A stretch of DNA of 64,000 bases from Holtiella tumoricola (GTDB lineage Bacteria > Bacillota > Clostridia > Lachnospirales > Cellulosilyticaceae), in contig NZ_JAQIFT010000059.1 in assembly GCF_027857615.1 (NCBI RefSeq), positions 1-64,000 on the forward strand, written 5' to 3'. The number at the start of each line of letters is the position of its first letter. Position 1 is the first letter of the stretch. Positions 42,478 through 51,585 of this stretch are shown here, piece by piece. The notes under the pieces were generated by a model. The model was not told the origin of the DNA and searched no databases. It was given only the letters and a program-made list of their open reading frames with translations. A program made the translations under genes and the position numbers.

Positions 42478-42966
42478 ATGCCAGTTACATTTCAAGGTAA
42501 TCCGATTACTTTAGCAGGTCATGAGGTCAAAGTTGGTGAACGCGTTCCAGATTTCTTAGCAGTAAATAACAGTTTAGAAACTGTATCTGCAGAGACTTTT
42601 AAGGGAAAGCGTATTTATGTGAGTGTACCTTCGATTGATACAGATGTTTGCGACTTAGAAGTACGTCGTTTTAATGAAGAGGCAGTTAACTTAAAAGGGG
42701 CTAAAGTTTATGTCATTTCTATGGACTTACCTTTTGCACAAGCTAGATGGTGTGGTGCAAAGGGTGTAGATAAGGTAATGACCTTATCAGATTATAAAGA
42801 TCATAGTTTTGCACATAACTTTGGAACTTATATTGAAGAACTGGGCTTACTTACTCGAGCAGTTTTTGTTATTAATGAAGAGGACGAAGTAGTATATGTA
42901 GAATATTGTAGTGAGGTTACAAATGAACCAGACTACAAAGCAGCTCTTGATGCTTTAAATAAATAA
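42478..42966 (+). CDS. tpx: Thiol peroxidase Tpx
   Basis: 162 residues, usual Tpx length. Peroxidatic Cys58 in SIDTDVCDLE and resolving Cys92 in ARWCGA fit the atypical 2-Cys peroxiredoxin pattern, with VGERVPDF near 19. It reduces hydrogen peroxide and alkyl hydroperoxides with thioredoxin. GGGGTGG site before ATG. A palindrome overlaps its promoter, and a perfect 22-bp terminator hairpin starts at its stop codon. Confidence 0.93.
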   Translation: MPVTFQGNPITLAGHEVKVGERVPDFLAVNNSLETVSAETFKGKRIYVSVPSIDTDVCDLEVRRFNEEAVNLKGAKVYVISMDLPFAQARWCGAKGVDKVMTLSDYKDHSFAHNFGTYIEELGLLTRAVFVINEEDEVVYVEYCSEVTNEPDYKAALDALNK

Positions 42967-43009
42967 GATATAATAAAAGACTGTTTTAAACAGTCTTTTA
43001 TTATATCTT
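42965..43009. terminator. Long perfect terminator hairpin after tpx
   Basis: Two 22-nt perfect complementary arms (42965-42986, 42988-43009) around one central base, beginning in the tpx stop codon. The real loop must open several central A-T pairs. Confidence 0.8.
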
Positions 43010-43061
43010 GAATAGCTTCTAATGAAAATATAAATTATTCAATAAATAGAAGGAGGTAAAA

Positions 43062-44657
43062 ATGTCGTTATATATTTTATTAATAGCATGTGTCATATTA
43101 ATATGTATCCTGCTCAATAAAATTTCTAGTAAATTAGGTATCCCTATGTTACTTGCTTTTATTATTTTAGGAATGCTATTTGGGTCAGATGGTGTAGTAA
43201 AAATACCCTTTGATAATTATGTGATTGCTGAACAAATTTGTTCAGTAGCTTTAATCTTTATTATGTTTTATGGTGGATTTGGTACCAATTGGAATCAGGC
43301 TCGACCTATTGCTATAAAATCTGTTTTACTATCAACAATTGGTGTTATATTGACAGCATTCATAACAGGGCTTTTTTGCTTCTATGTCTTAGGGTTTGAA
43401 TTCTTTGAGAGTTTACTTATCGGTTCTGTAATAAGTTCAACCGATGCAGCTTCTGTGTTTTCAATATTACGTTCAAAACGTCTTAATTTGAAAGATAATA
43501 CAGCTTCAATGCTAGAAGTAGAAAGTGGAAGTAATGACCCATGTTCCTATATGTTAACGGTTATATGTTTAGCTACTATGAGTGGTGAGTTAAGTGGTGG
43601 TCAACTTACTTATATGATTTTTGCACAGCTTGTATATGGTATCTTACTGGGGATAGTGGTTGCTGTAGTAGCTGTATGGATACTAACCAAAATAAAGTTT
43701 TCTACAGATGGATTTGATACAATATTTGTATTTAGTATGCCACTGATTGCTTATGCTCTATCTACTCTTATTGGTGGGAATGGTTATTTAAGTGTTTATA
43801 TTTTAGGTATTATTTTAGGTAATCAATCTATTCCTAACAAAAAGTCTCTTGTTCATTTCTTCGATGGGGTAACAGGGCTTATGCAAATGTTAATCTTCTT
43901 TTTACTGGGCCTTTTAGCGTTTCCATCTCAGCTCCCTGCAATCTTACTTCCTTCATTGGCTATTGCAATTTTTTTAACCTTTATTGCCCGCCCTTTAGTA
44001 GTCTTTGCAATTTTATCACCATTTAAGGGGACATTAAATCAAAAGCTACTTGTTTCGTGGTCAGGATTAAGAGGGGCGGCTTCAATTGTTTTTGCAATTA
44101 TGGCTACTGTTAGCCCAACTTATATGAAAAATGATATTTTCCATATGGTATTTTTTATTGTCCTTTTTTCAATAAGTCTGCAAGGATCCCTTATACCTTT
44201 TATGGCAAAAAAATGGGATATGATTGATGATGAAGATAATGTTTTGAAAACATTTAGTGATTATTCAGATGAAGTACCTGTACAATTTATAAAACTCCCT
44301 ATAACATCAAATCATTCATGGAACGGCAAAAAAATAAAAGATATTCCCTTATTACCAGATGTTCTATTAGTCTTAATTCTAAGAGGAGATAGACGTATTG
44401 TGCCTAAAGGGCATACACTTATTCAAGCTGGGGACTGCGTCATACTTAGTGCACTTTCATTGGAAGAAGAGTTAGGTATTTACCTTACAGAAGTAGAAGT
44501 TGAAAAAGGTAACGACTGGTTAGGAAAATCTTTATCTCAAATAGCACTTGGACCTGAAAAATTAATTATTCTCATCAAACGAGAGGATAATGTATTAATT
44601 CCCAATGGTCAAACGATTATAAAAGAAAATGATATACTAGTAATGAGCCAATTATAA
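43062..44657 (+). CDS. K+/H+ antiporter of CPA1 type with RCK_C repeats
   Basis: 531 residues. About twelve membrane segments (5-385) of the NhaP2/cation:proton antiporter-1 type, with VISSTDAASVFSILR near 125 and SWSGLRGAASIVFAI near 330. A cytoplasmic tail with two RCK_C/TrkA-C-like segments follows: one near 405-465 ending QAGDCVILSA, one near 485-531 ending KENDILVMSQL. It probably expels K+ in exchange for H+ and is gated by a nucleotide or cation at the tail. TAGAAGGAGG site. Confidence 0.85.
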   Translation: MSLYILLIACVILICILLNKISSKLGIPMLLAFIILGMLFGSDGVVKIPFDNYVIAEQICSVALIFIMFYGGFGTNWNQARPIAIKSVLLSTIGVILTAFITGLFCFYVLGFEFFESLLIGSVISSTDAASVFSILRSKRLNLKDNTASMLEVESGSNDPCSYMLTVICLATMSGELSGGQLTYMIFAQLVYGILLGIVVAVVAVWILTKIKFSTDGFDTIFVFSMPLIAYALSTLIGGNGYLSVYILGIILGNQSIPNKKSLVHFFDGVTGLMQMLIFFLLGLLAFPSQLPAILLPSLAIAIFLTFIARPLVVFAILSPFKGTLNQKLLVSWSGLRGAASIVFAIMATVSPTYMKNDIFHMVFFIVLFSISLQGSLIPFMAKKWDMIDDEDNVLKTFSDYSDEVPVQFIKLPITSNHSWNGKKIKDIPLLPDVLLVLILRGDRRIVPKGHTLIQAGDCVILSALSLEEELGIYLTEVEVEKGNDWLGKSLSQIALGPEKLIILIKREDNVLIPNGQTIIKENDILVMSQL

Positions 44658-44661
44658 ACAT

Positions 44662-44692
44662 AAAAAGACACTCAAATTTTGAGTGTCTTTTT
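44662..44692. terminator. Bidirectional terminator
   Basis: 14-bp stem AAAAAGACACTCAA/TTGAGTGTCTTTTT with a short loop, between convergent antiporter and prfC genes. Confidence 0.88.
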
Positions 44693-44693
44693 G

Positions 44694-46301
44694 TTAGTTT
44701 GTTCTAAGATGTGTCTCGTGAAGCACAACCCCTTCATTACGTTCAATAACTTGACGGATAGACCATTCGTATTGGCAAAGTAATACTGGATTGCCATCTT
44801 CAGTTTCTGCTACGATAGCATCTGATGTCAATTTAAATTTAGAAGGATCATAGTTTTCTTGTTCAATCCAACGAATATAGTTATATGGTAAGTGTTGCTT
44901 TTTAATTTCTACGCCATATTCATTGTTAAGACGATATTCAAGAACTTCAAATTGAAGTACGCCTACAACTCCTATAATAAGTTCTTCAGCACCTGTGAAG
45001 CGAGGTTTAAAGACTTGAATAGAACCTTCTTCTGCAAGTTGAGAAACACCTTTTAAGAATTGTTTACGTTTAAGCGCATTGATTGTTGATATTTTCATAA
45101 AGTGTTCAGGAGCAAATTGTGGAATACCTTCATATTGAAGTTTAAGGTCAGAACTACAAAGGGTATCTCCAATATTAAAGATACCAGGATCGTGGATACC
45201 AATAATATCTCCAGGATAAGCTTCTTCAACCATAGCACGATCTTGTGCTAAGAATTGTTGAGGTTGAGCAAGTTTTACTTTTTTATTTTTTTGAACAAGG
45301 TTGGTCATCATACCTTTTTCAAATTTACCTGAACAAATACGAAGGAAAGCAATACGGTCACGATGTGCTGGATTCATATTTGCTTGGATTTTGAAGATGA
45401 AGCCTGAGAAGTAATCTTTTGTTGGTTGTACATCACCTAAGTTACTTTTACGTGGTTGAGGTGGTTGAGTAATGTCTAAGAAGGCTTTAAGGAAAGGTTC
45501 AACCCCAAAGTTTGTCATAGCACTACCAAAGAATACAGGTGTAAGTTCTCCAGCTAAGATTTGATCTAAGCTATAGTCATCACCAGCCATATCTAAAAGT
45601 TCAATATCTTCAAGAAGTTTTTCATGTAAATCTTGTCCTAAAAGATCTGCTAAGTTTTCGTCTTGTAAATCACATTCTACTGTATTAACGATAGATTGAC
45701 CATGGTCACCATCATCAAAAAGCTCAATATGTTTTTTAAGACGGTTGTAAACACCTTTAAAGCCTTTACCACAACCAATAGGCCAATCCATAGGGAAAGC
45801 ACGAATACCAAGAGCATTTTCGATATCTTCAATAAGCTCAAGTGGATCTTTACCTTGTGCATCTAATTTGTTGATGAAAGTAAAGATGGGAATCCCACGC
45901 ATTTTACAAACTTTGAAAAGTTTTTTTGTTTGTTCTTCGACCCCTTTTGCAGAGTCGATAACCATTACAGCACTATCAGCCGCAACAAGTGTACGGTAAG
46001 TATCCTCACTGAAGTCTTGATGTCCAGGTGTATCAAGAATATTGATACAGAAACCATCATAGTTAAATTGGAGTACACTTGATGTAACAGAGATCCCTCT
46101 TTGCTTTTCGATTTCCATCCAGTCAGATACAGCATGTTTTTGCGTTCTTCTAGATTTAACAGAACCTGCAGTACGGATCGCTCCTCCGTAAAGAAGGAAT
46201 TTTTCAGTTAATGTTGTTTTACCAGCATCAGGGTGAGAAATGATGGCAAAGGTTCTTCTTTTTTGGATTTCATCCATAGTATTTGCTTGTGACATATTCA
46301 A
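44694..46301 (-). CDS. prfC: Peptide chain release factor 3
   Basis: 535 residues, usual RF3 length. Translational GTPase: G1 SHPDAGKTTLTEK near 19-31, G2 region RGISVTSSV near 68, G3 DTPGHQDF near 92-99, G4 NKLD near 147. It recycles RF1/RF2 from the ribosome after stop-codon cleavage. The ATG has an AAGGATGG site. Monocistronic; the reason for its placement here is not evident. Confidence 0.95.
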   Translation of the reverse strand: MNMSQANTMDEIQKRRTFAIISHPDAGKTTLTEKFLLYGGAIRTAGSVKSRRTQKHAVSDWMEIEKQRGISVTSSVLQFNYDGFCINILDTPGHQDFSEDTYRTLVAADSAVMVIDSAKGVEEQTKKLFKVCKMRGIPIFTFINKLDAQGKDPLELIEDIENALGIRAFPMDWPIGCGKGFKGVYNRLKKHIELFDDGDHGQSIVNTVECDLQDENLADLLGQDLHEKLLEDIELLDMAGDDYSLDQILAGELTPVFFGSAMTNFGVEPFLKAFLDITQPPQPRKSNLGDVQPTKDYFSGFIFKIQANMNPAHRDRIAFLRICSGKFEKGMMTNLVQKNKKVKLAQPQQFLAQDRAMVEEAYPGDIIGIHDPGIFNIGDTLCSSDLKLQYEGIPQFAPEHFMKISTINALKRKQFLKGVSQLAEEGSIQVFKPRFTGAEELIIGVVGVLQFEVLEYRLNNEYGVEIKKQHLPYNYIRWIEQENYDPSKFKLTSDAIVAETEDGNPVLLCQYEWSIRQVIERNEGVVLHETHLRTN

Positions 46302-46552
46302 CCATCCTTATCTATATTTAAATTTCCTTTTTTAACATATGTATTTAAATCCATATATAAAGTAAGGAAATAAAGGGTGCAATCTCTGTAATTATTATAT
46401 CCTTTAGATGAAAAGTCAAGCATAAGTTACTACCTTTTTCGTTAAAAAAAGTGTAAAATAGAAAAATGTATAGCATTATAGCCTTTTTAATAGGAAAAAG
46501 AACAAGTATAATGCAAGTTAGATGTGTAAAAAGACACATGAGGAGGAAGAAA

Positions 46553-47470
46553 ATGACGAATATAAAAAAAATGGCTGTTCATAATGGTGTCTTTCATGCG
46601 GATGAAGTATTCGGTGTTGCTTTGATTAAAGGATTATATCCAGATGTAGAGGTCATTCGTACAAGAGATGAAAAGGAACTTGCAATATGTGATTTAGTTG
46701 CAGATGTTGGAGAAGGACGTTACGACCATCATCAAATGGATAAGGAATTAAGAGAAGATGGGATTCCTTATTGTGCTTTTGGTTTACTTTGGAGAGATTT
46801 TGGAAAAGACTATGTAGCTAAAATGTGTCCTCATTTAAAGGTGAAAGAACAAGAAACATTAGCAAAAAAAGTGGCAGATGAATTTATTATTCAAATTGAT
46901 GCAGGAGATAATGGTATTGCCCTTAATACGTTTGAATCCCCTGTTACAACACTTTCACAAGTCATTAGTGGATTTATGCCATTAGCACATGAAGAACGCA
47001 CAGTAGATCAAGCCTTCTTTGATGCGATAAATTTTGCAAACTATTATTTAAGCCGATTAGTGATACGTTTTGGAGAGTATTATGAAAGTGCCTATTATAT
47101 AGAAGAAGCACTAAAGACGCAACCTATCCATGAAACACATATTTTAGAACTTACTCAATCTGTAAAATGGAAAGACCTACTTTTAGAACAAGATACAGAT
47201 GAAGCTGTATGGTTTGTAGTATTCCAAGATATTGCAGGTTCTTATCGTGTTCAAACGGTACCTAAACAAAAGGATAGTTTTGAATCACGTGTAGATTTAC
47301 CAGTAAGTTGGGGGGCTAAACGAGAGGATGAGCTTTCACATTTGACTGGTATTGAAGGATGCGTATTTTGCCATCCAAACTTATTTATCTGTGGAAATCA
47401 AACAAGAGAAGGTGCACTTGAAATGGCAAAACTTGCGGTAAAAGAAGCAAAGAATAAAGGTAAGCAATAA
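46553..47470 (+). CDS. MYG1-family metal-dependent protein
   Basis: 305 residues from the ATG at 46553, chosen for its GAGGAGG site; the longer upstream reading has none. Signatures AVHNGVFHADEVFGVALI (residues 7-24) and VADVGEGRYDHHQ (about 48-60) are the metal-binding His/Asp motifs of the MYG1/UPF0160 family, related to DHH phosphoesterases. Eukaryotic MYG1 is an exonuclease; the bacterial role is not known. It is followed by a small ORF and a TauE gene. Confidence 0.88.
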   Translation: MTNIKKMAVHNGVFHADEVFGVALIKGLYPDVEVIRTRDEKELAICDLVADVGEGRYDHHQMDKELREDGIPYCAFGLLWRDFGKDYVAKMCPHLKVKEQETLAKKVADEFIIQIDAGDNGIALNTFESPVTTLSQVISGFMPLAHEERTVDQAFFDAINFANYYLSRLVIRFGEYYESAYYIEEALKTQPIHETHILELTQSVKWKDLLLEQDTDEAVWFVVFQDIAGSYRVQTVPKQKDSFESRVDLPVSWGAKREDELSHLTGIEGCVFCHPNLFICGNQTREGALEMAKLAVKEAKNKGKQ

Positions 47471-47475
47471 GATTT

Positions 47476-47757
47476 ATGATAACAAAAGACAATTTTATTG
47501 AAACAACGATGAAACGGCTTAAAAAACTAGAAGAGGGACAATGCATCATTATTAAAACCTATAAGAAAGACAGAAGCCTTACCATAGAGCGGTTAAAAGA
47601 TGAACAAGTTAATGTCTATGAAGAAGGTTTTGAGAATAAAGTTTATAAGGATATTAAAGAAAATGAGTTAAAGAAGTTACTTAAAATGTTGGGACGTATA
47701 GAGTTTCCAAGGAGTCATTCATTATGGTTACAGGTAACCAATCAGAAAGAAAATTAA
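47476..47757 (+). CDS. 93-aa hypothetical protein
   Basis: 93 residues, Lys/Glu-rich, soluble, no recognised motif. A repeated beta-like pattern (QCIIIKTYKKDRSLTIERL) is followed by a Lys-rich helix (KENELKKLLKMLGRIEFP). Starts 6 nt after the MYG1 stop within a probable operon with the MYG1 and TauE genes. No clear ribosome site beyond purine-rich AATAAGA, suggesting coupling. Function unknown. Confidence 0.6.
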   Translation: MITKDNFIETTMKRLKKLEEGQCIIIKTYKKDRSLTIERLKDEQVNVYEEGFENKVYKDIKENELKKLLKMLGRIEFPRSHSLWLQVTNQKEN

Positions 47758-47781
47758 TGTATAGATAGAAAAGGGATAAAT

Positions 47782-48549
47782 ATGGATTTTATAAAAATGT
47801 TGATTGTGATATGTCCATTAGTTTTTTTAGCAGGTCTAATTGATGCTATGGTGGGAGGAGGTGGTATCATTTCCTTACCAGCATATATGGTAGCTGGTTT
47901 ACCACCTCACTTAGCGACTGGTACCAATAAATGTTCTTCTACATTTGGTACATTGCTTTCTACGTTTAGATTTATGAAGAACAAAAAGATTCACTACATA
48001 GCAGCATTTACATCAGCAGGGGCGGCACTTGTTGGCTCTCCTCTTGGGGCAATGATTAATATGGTAATTGATGAGCGTTATTTAAGTTATACTATGCTCG
48101 TTTTATTACCTATTATTGCAATTTTTCTTCTTTTTAAAAAGGATTTTGGTGAGAATGAGTCATTACAAGAAGAGAATCGTGTGAAAGTTATAGTACTCTC
48201 TATTCTTTCAGGATTTATCATTGGTATATATGACGGATTCTTTGGACCTGGAACAGGTACTTTTTTAATCTTGATTTATACAGGTATCATAGGCTTTGAC
48301 TTAATTACAGCATCAGGGAATGCAAAAGTTGTAAACTTAGCTTCTAATGTAGCAGCGTTTATTACCTTTGCACTCCATGGAAAGATTGTGTGGAGCATAG
48401 GAATCCCAGCAGCACTATTTGGGATTGCAGGGAACTGGATTGGAGCAGGACTCGCAATTAAAGGTGGTAAGAAGATTATAAGACCTATGTTTATGCTTGT
48501 GTTAGCTTTACTTATGGTTAAGATTGGCTATGACTTATTTTTAGCATAA
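47782..48549 (+). CDS. TauE/SafE-family membrane transporter
   Basis: 255 residues, about eight membrane segments, with the family repeats IDAMVGGGGIISLPAYMVAG (residues 21-40) and GIYDGFFGPGTGTFLILIY (about 149-167). Predicted exporter of sulfite, sulfonate-derived or other organic anions. Distance from the sulfur module at 1-7 kb argues against a direct link. AAAAGGGA site before ATG; a terminator follows. Confidence 0.85.
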   Translation: MDFIKMLIVICPLVFLAGLIDAMVGGGGIISLPAYMVAGLPPHLATGTNKCSSTFGTLLSTFRFMKNKKIHYIAAFTSAGAALVGSPLGAMINMVIDERYLSYTMLVLLPIIAIFLLFKKDFGENESLQEENRVKVIVLSILSGFIIGIYDGFFGPGTGTFLILIYTGIIGFDLITASGNAKVVNLASNVAAFITFALHGKIVWSIGIPAALFGIAGNWIGAGLAIKGGKKIIRPMFMLVLALLMVKIGYDLFLA

Positions 48550-48586
48550 AAAGAGGATGAGTAGATTAGCTACTCATCCTCTTTTT
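48548..48586. terminator. Bidirectional terminator
   Basis: 16-bp perfect stem (48548-48563 with 48571-48586), 7-nt loop, between convergent TauE and coat-protein genes. Confidence 0.9.
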
Positions 48587-48598
48587 ATATAAATATTT

Positions 48599-48877
48599 TT
48601 AGCAGTTGCAATGTGCTTGAGGTGCAAAGGTTTGTTTAGCTTGATCTACCTTTTGTTGTTCTGCAGCTGGTGTAGGATAAAATCCACGATTGTGCATAGA
48701 TGTAAATACACCATATTGTAAATTGTGTTCATCGTTTAATAGATTGACCATAGTATCTTTAAGCTCTTTTGTTGCACATTCGTTAGCAATGAGATTATAA
48801 AGAGCTGTAGCAGATTTTTGAGCTTCTAAAGCATCAGCTAAGATTTCTTTTTCTGTAAATCCAGGAATATTGCTCAT
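48599..48877 (-). CDS. CotF-like spore coat protein
   Basis: 92 residues with the ferritin-like helical pattern of the CotF family (TEKEILADALEAQKSATALYN near 8-28, LNDEHNLQYGVFTSMHNRGFYP near 47-68) and a Cys-containing tail (HCNC). Likely coat or inner-coat associated in spores. It lies 11 nt downstream of a second small helical protein gene and shares its operon. A late sporulation sigma-factor promoter is expected but not identified. Confidence 0.8.
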   Translation of the reverse strand: MSNIPGFTEKEILADALEAQKSATALYNLIANECATKELKDTMVNLLNDEHNLQYGVFTSMHNRGFYPTPAAEQQKVDQAKQTFAPQAHCNC

Positions 48878-48888
48878 AGTAGTTCCTC

Positions 48889-49074
48889 CTATTGAAGTTG
48901 TGCATAAATTGTGTCAAAGTGTTGTTGATGGTGATTAGCAATGTCTGTAAACTGATTTTTAAGTTCTGCATCAGTTGTAGCATCTGCTAACATTTTAAAC
49001 TTTTTAATAAGTAGTTCTTCGCCACTTAATAAGTCTTGAAAACATGAAAGCTCTTTTGCTGTTAATTGTGACAT
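48889..49074 (-). CDS. Small helical coat-associated protein
   Basis: 61 residues, two-helix ferritin-like pattern (ELSCFQDLLSGEELLIKKFK and LKNQFTDIANHHQQHFDTI) like the short partners encoded next to CotF-like proteins. AGGAGG site upstream of ATG. It precedes the CotF-like gene and is probably co-expressed. Function inferred from neighbour only. Confidence 0.7.
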   Translation of the reverse strand: MSQLTAKELSCFQDLLSGEELLIKKFKMLADATTDAELKNQFTDIANHHQQHFDTIYAQLQ

Positions 49075-49259
49075 AATGTTTACCTCCTCTACTAAGAATT
49101 AAAGTTAGTATCTCCTAACTATAAAAAAATATAGCGAAATTGAACATACAAAAAGAGGAAAATTGTAAAGTGCAAAATAGATTAAGTCTTGTAAGCATTA
49201 AAATATAACAAATAAAATTTCATAGGGATTGGTAATGATTTGTAATTACTCCTAAAACA

Positions 49260-49289
49260 TGGACATGCTGTCAAGGGGTAAGTTATAAT
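49260..49289 (+). promoter_or_regulatory. Likely promoter of the SLH protein gene
   Basis: TGGACA (49260-49265), 18-nt spacer, TATAAT (49284-49289), about 35 nt before the start codon. Confidence 0.55.
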
Positions 49290-49322
49290 TTAGCCTAGCG
49301 AGAATAAGAGGAGGGGTTTTAA

Positions 49323-50051
49323 ATGAAATTCTTAAAATATAAAAAAGTTGTAGCAACACTCATTCTAGGGGCTTTAGCAATAACACAAGTACCAGCATAT
49401 GCTTATGAAACAGGTTGTGATGATGAAGAAAACCTTTATGTACCACAACCAAGTCAACCAGATAAAGAGTGCCCAGATATTAATTGGCCAAGCTTTCCAA
49501 AACCACCAGTTTGTCCTGAAGTACCAGAACCACCAACTAAACCAGAAGAACCTAAAGAAATTAAACATTTACCTTATATAGTAGGCTATGAAGATGGTAC
49601 ATTTAGAGCAGAACGTGCAGTAACACGTGAAGAGTTTGCAACAATGGTCGCACGTCTATTATTAGAAGGAAATGAACACGGGGATCTTTCTTCTTTTGAA
49701 GATATCCGTCCAAATCGTTACAGTAATGCTTACGTAGGTTACCTAGAAAGTCTTGGAATTGTATCAGGTTATGCAGATGGCACATTTAGACCATTTGATG
49801 CAATTACAAAAAATGAAGCACAAAGTATGGTTGAGAAAATACAACAAATTAGAAAGACAAGAAAAGTCGTGACATTTAATTCAGACAATACAATTTCACG
49901 TGCAGAAGCTGTAACAGCACTCAATAGCATTTTTGAAAGAGATTGTAGCGATGCTGAAATTCAAAATCAGTTTAGTGATTTAGAATCAACACATTGGGCA
50001 TACAATGATATTTTATTTGCAGCAGTAGAACATACACATATTGAAAAATAG
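49323..50051 (+). CDS. Small SLH-domain surface protein
   Basis: 242 residues. Sec signal (1-28, ending VPAYA), a short Asp/Glu segment, a Pro-rich stretch (about 41-80, PQPSQPDKECPDINWPSFPK and further Pro/Glu repeats) with three cysteines, then three S-layer-homology repeats (about 82-113, 124-173 and 185-238; YADGTFRPFDAITKNEA is typical). SLH trimers bind pyruvylated cell-wall polymers. No other catalytic or adhesion domain is present, so the Pro/Cys-rich stub is the only candidate functional part. RBS GAGGAGGGG. Confidence 0.88.
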   Translation: MKFLKYKKVVATLILGALAITQVPAYAYETGCDDEENLYVPQPSQPDKECPDINWPSFPKPPVCPEVPEPPTKPEEPKEIKHLPYIVGYEDGTFRAERAVTREEFATMVARLLLEGNEHGDLSSFEDIRPNRYSNAYVGYLESLGIVSGYADGTFRPFDAITKNEAQSMVEKIQQIRKTRKVVTFNSDNTISRAEAVTALNSIFERDCSDAEIQNQFSDLESTHWAYNDILFAAVEHTHIEK

Positions 50052-50052
50052 T

Positions 50053-50094
50053 AAATACGTTGTATTCTGATTCGTCAGATACAACGTATTTTTT
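50053..50094 (+). terminator. Terminator after the SLH gene
   Basis: Stem AATACGTTGTAT...ATACAACGTATT extended with a bulge around a TTCG loop, then T6. Confidence 0.85.
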
Positions 50095-50236
50095 GTAATA
50101 AAAATTTTTATATAAGCCTAAAAATACTAATATTTAATGAATTAATGGAAAATGCTGATTATGAGGTGTTGTATATACAAGGGTAATTATTTGGATTATA
50201 ATGGAAGAGTCTAAAAAAAGTAAAAGGGGGTTTGCT

Positions 50237-51574
50237 ATGTTTAATTTTCCAAAAGATTTGTATACAGATGTGCGTATTGAGGATGTCTTTGAAGCACAGG
50301 CTAGATTACAAAATGATACGCTGAAAGAAAACAAACAACGCCAGTACAAAGGGGCATTTATCCGTATATTTGACGGAGACAAATGGTACTATAGTTCAAC
50401 AACCCAACTTGAGCAAATAGATGAAGAAATTCAATTGTTAGCTCAGATGGCAACACCTAACCCACAGATTATGGAGCATCCAACTGTTATGGGGTTAGAA
50501 GTTCATCAAGAAAGTTGTATGAAGTTTGAAGAAGACACTTTAAGAAATGTTTCTAAAGAAGATCAGTTTGGTTTACTTCAAGCATATGGAAACACAGTCA
50601 AAAAGTTTAGTGAAGTTAAGGAATATCATATTAGATACATAGGTAAATCTGTTCGTAAGACTTTTTGTTCAAGTAAGGGAGCAAATATTAAGTATGACAA
50701 AGAGACTGCTGGGATTATTGTAGCTTATACATTAAACGTAGAAGGGAAACGTTTTGATAATGCTTATAATACTTCACAAGAAAACTTTGAAGCACTTAAA
50801 ACATTACATAATCAAGTAGAAGAAAATATTAAAAAAGACTGTACCTATATAAAAGAGGCAGTAGCTGTAGAACCTGGAAAGTATACCGTAGTCTTTTCAC
50901 CAACAGCATCCGGTGTTTTTGCTCATGAAAGCTTTGGACATAAGAGCGAAGCGGACTTGATGCTTGGTAGTGAAACCATGAAAGCAGAATGGGCTATTGG
51001 TAAAGTTGTAGGTGTAGATACTTTAAATATTATAGACCGTGGAGATTTAGTAGGATCGGGTTATACACCTTATGATGATGAAGGTAATACTGCTAAAGTG
51101 AACTATTTGATTCGTGATGGTAAGTTAGCAGGCAGGTTGCATACTACTGCTACAGCCGGTCTATTAGAGGAAACTGTAACAGGGAATGGACGTGCAATGA
51201 ACTTTGAGTTTGAGCCTATTGTTAGAATGACAACAACTTATATTGATAAGGGGCCACTCACAAAAGAAGAACTTTTTGCAGGAGTGAAAGATGGGATCTA
51301 TGTAGATGATATTTCCCATGGTTCAGGGATGACAGCTTTTACACTTGCACCTAAAAGAGCCTATAGAATTCGTGAGGGCAAAATAGCGGAACCTGTTACA
51401 GTAGCTGTTGTAACAGGAAATGTAATGGAAACCTTACATCTTATTGATGGGATTTCCGATGAAGTTGAAATTTTTAGCTTTACAGGTGGAGGTTGCGGAA
51501 AAATGGAACAATATCCTTTACCAGTAGGCTTTGGAGGACCATATATTAGAGTGCAAAATCTAGACGTACAATAG
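50237..51574 (+). CDS. tldD: TldD-like metalloprotease subunit
   Basis: 445 residues from the ATG at 50237 (AAAGGGGG 7 nt upstream; an earlier in-frame ATG at 50201 lacks a site). Zinc motif HESFGHKSEAD (HExxxH) near 235-245 marks the catalytic TldD subunit. TldD/TldE heterodimers process unfolded small peptides such as microcin B17 and CcdA. The TldE-like partner starts 12 nt downstream. No RiPP precursor gene is obvious nearby, so a housekeeping role is likely. Confidence 0.88.
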   Translation: MFNFPKDLYTDVRIEDVFEAQARLQNDTLKENKQRQYKGAFIRIFDGDKWYYSSTTQLEQIDEEIQLLAQMATPNPQIMEHPTVMGLEVHQESCMKFEEDTLRNVSKEDQFGLLQAYGNTVKKFSEVKEYHIRYIGKSVRKTFCSSKGANIKYDKETAGIIVAYTLNVEGKRFDNAYNTSQENFEALKTLHNQVEENIKKDCTYIKEAVAVEPGKYTVVFSPTASGVFAHESFGHKSEADLMLGSETMKAEWAIGKVVGVDTLNIIDRGDLVGSGYTPYDDEGNTAKVNYLIRDGKLAGRLHTTATAGLLEETVTGNGRAMNFEFEPIVRMTTTYIDKGPLTKEELFAGVKDGIYVDDISHGSGMTAFTLAPKRAYRIREGKIAEPVTVAVVTGNVMETLHLIDGISDEVEIFSFTGGGCGKMEQYPLPVGFGGPYIRVQNLDVQ

Positions 51575-51585
51575 GGGGTACAGAC

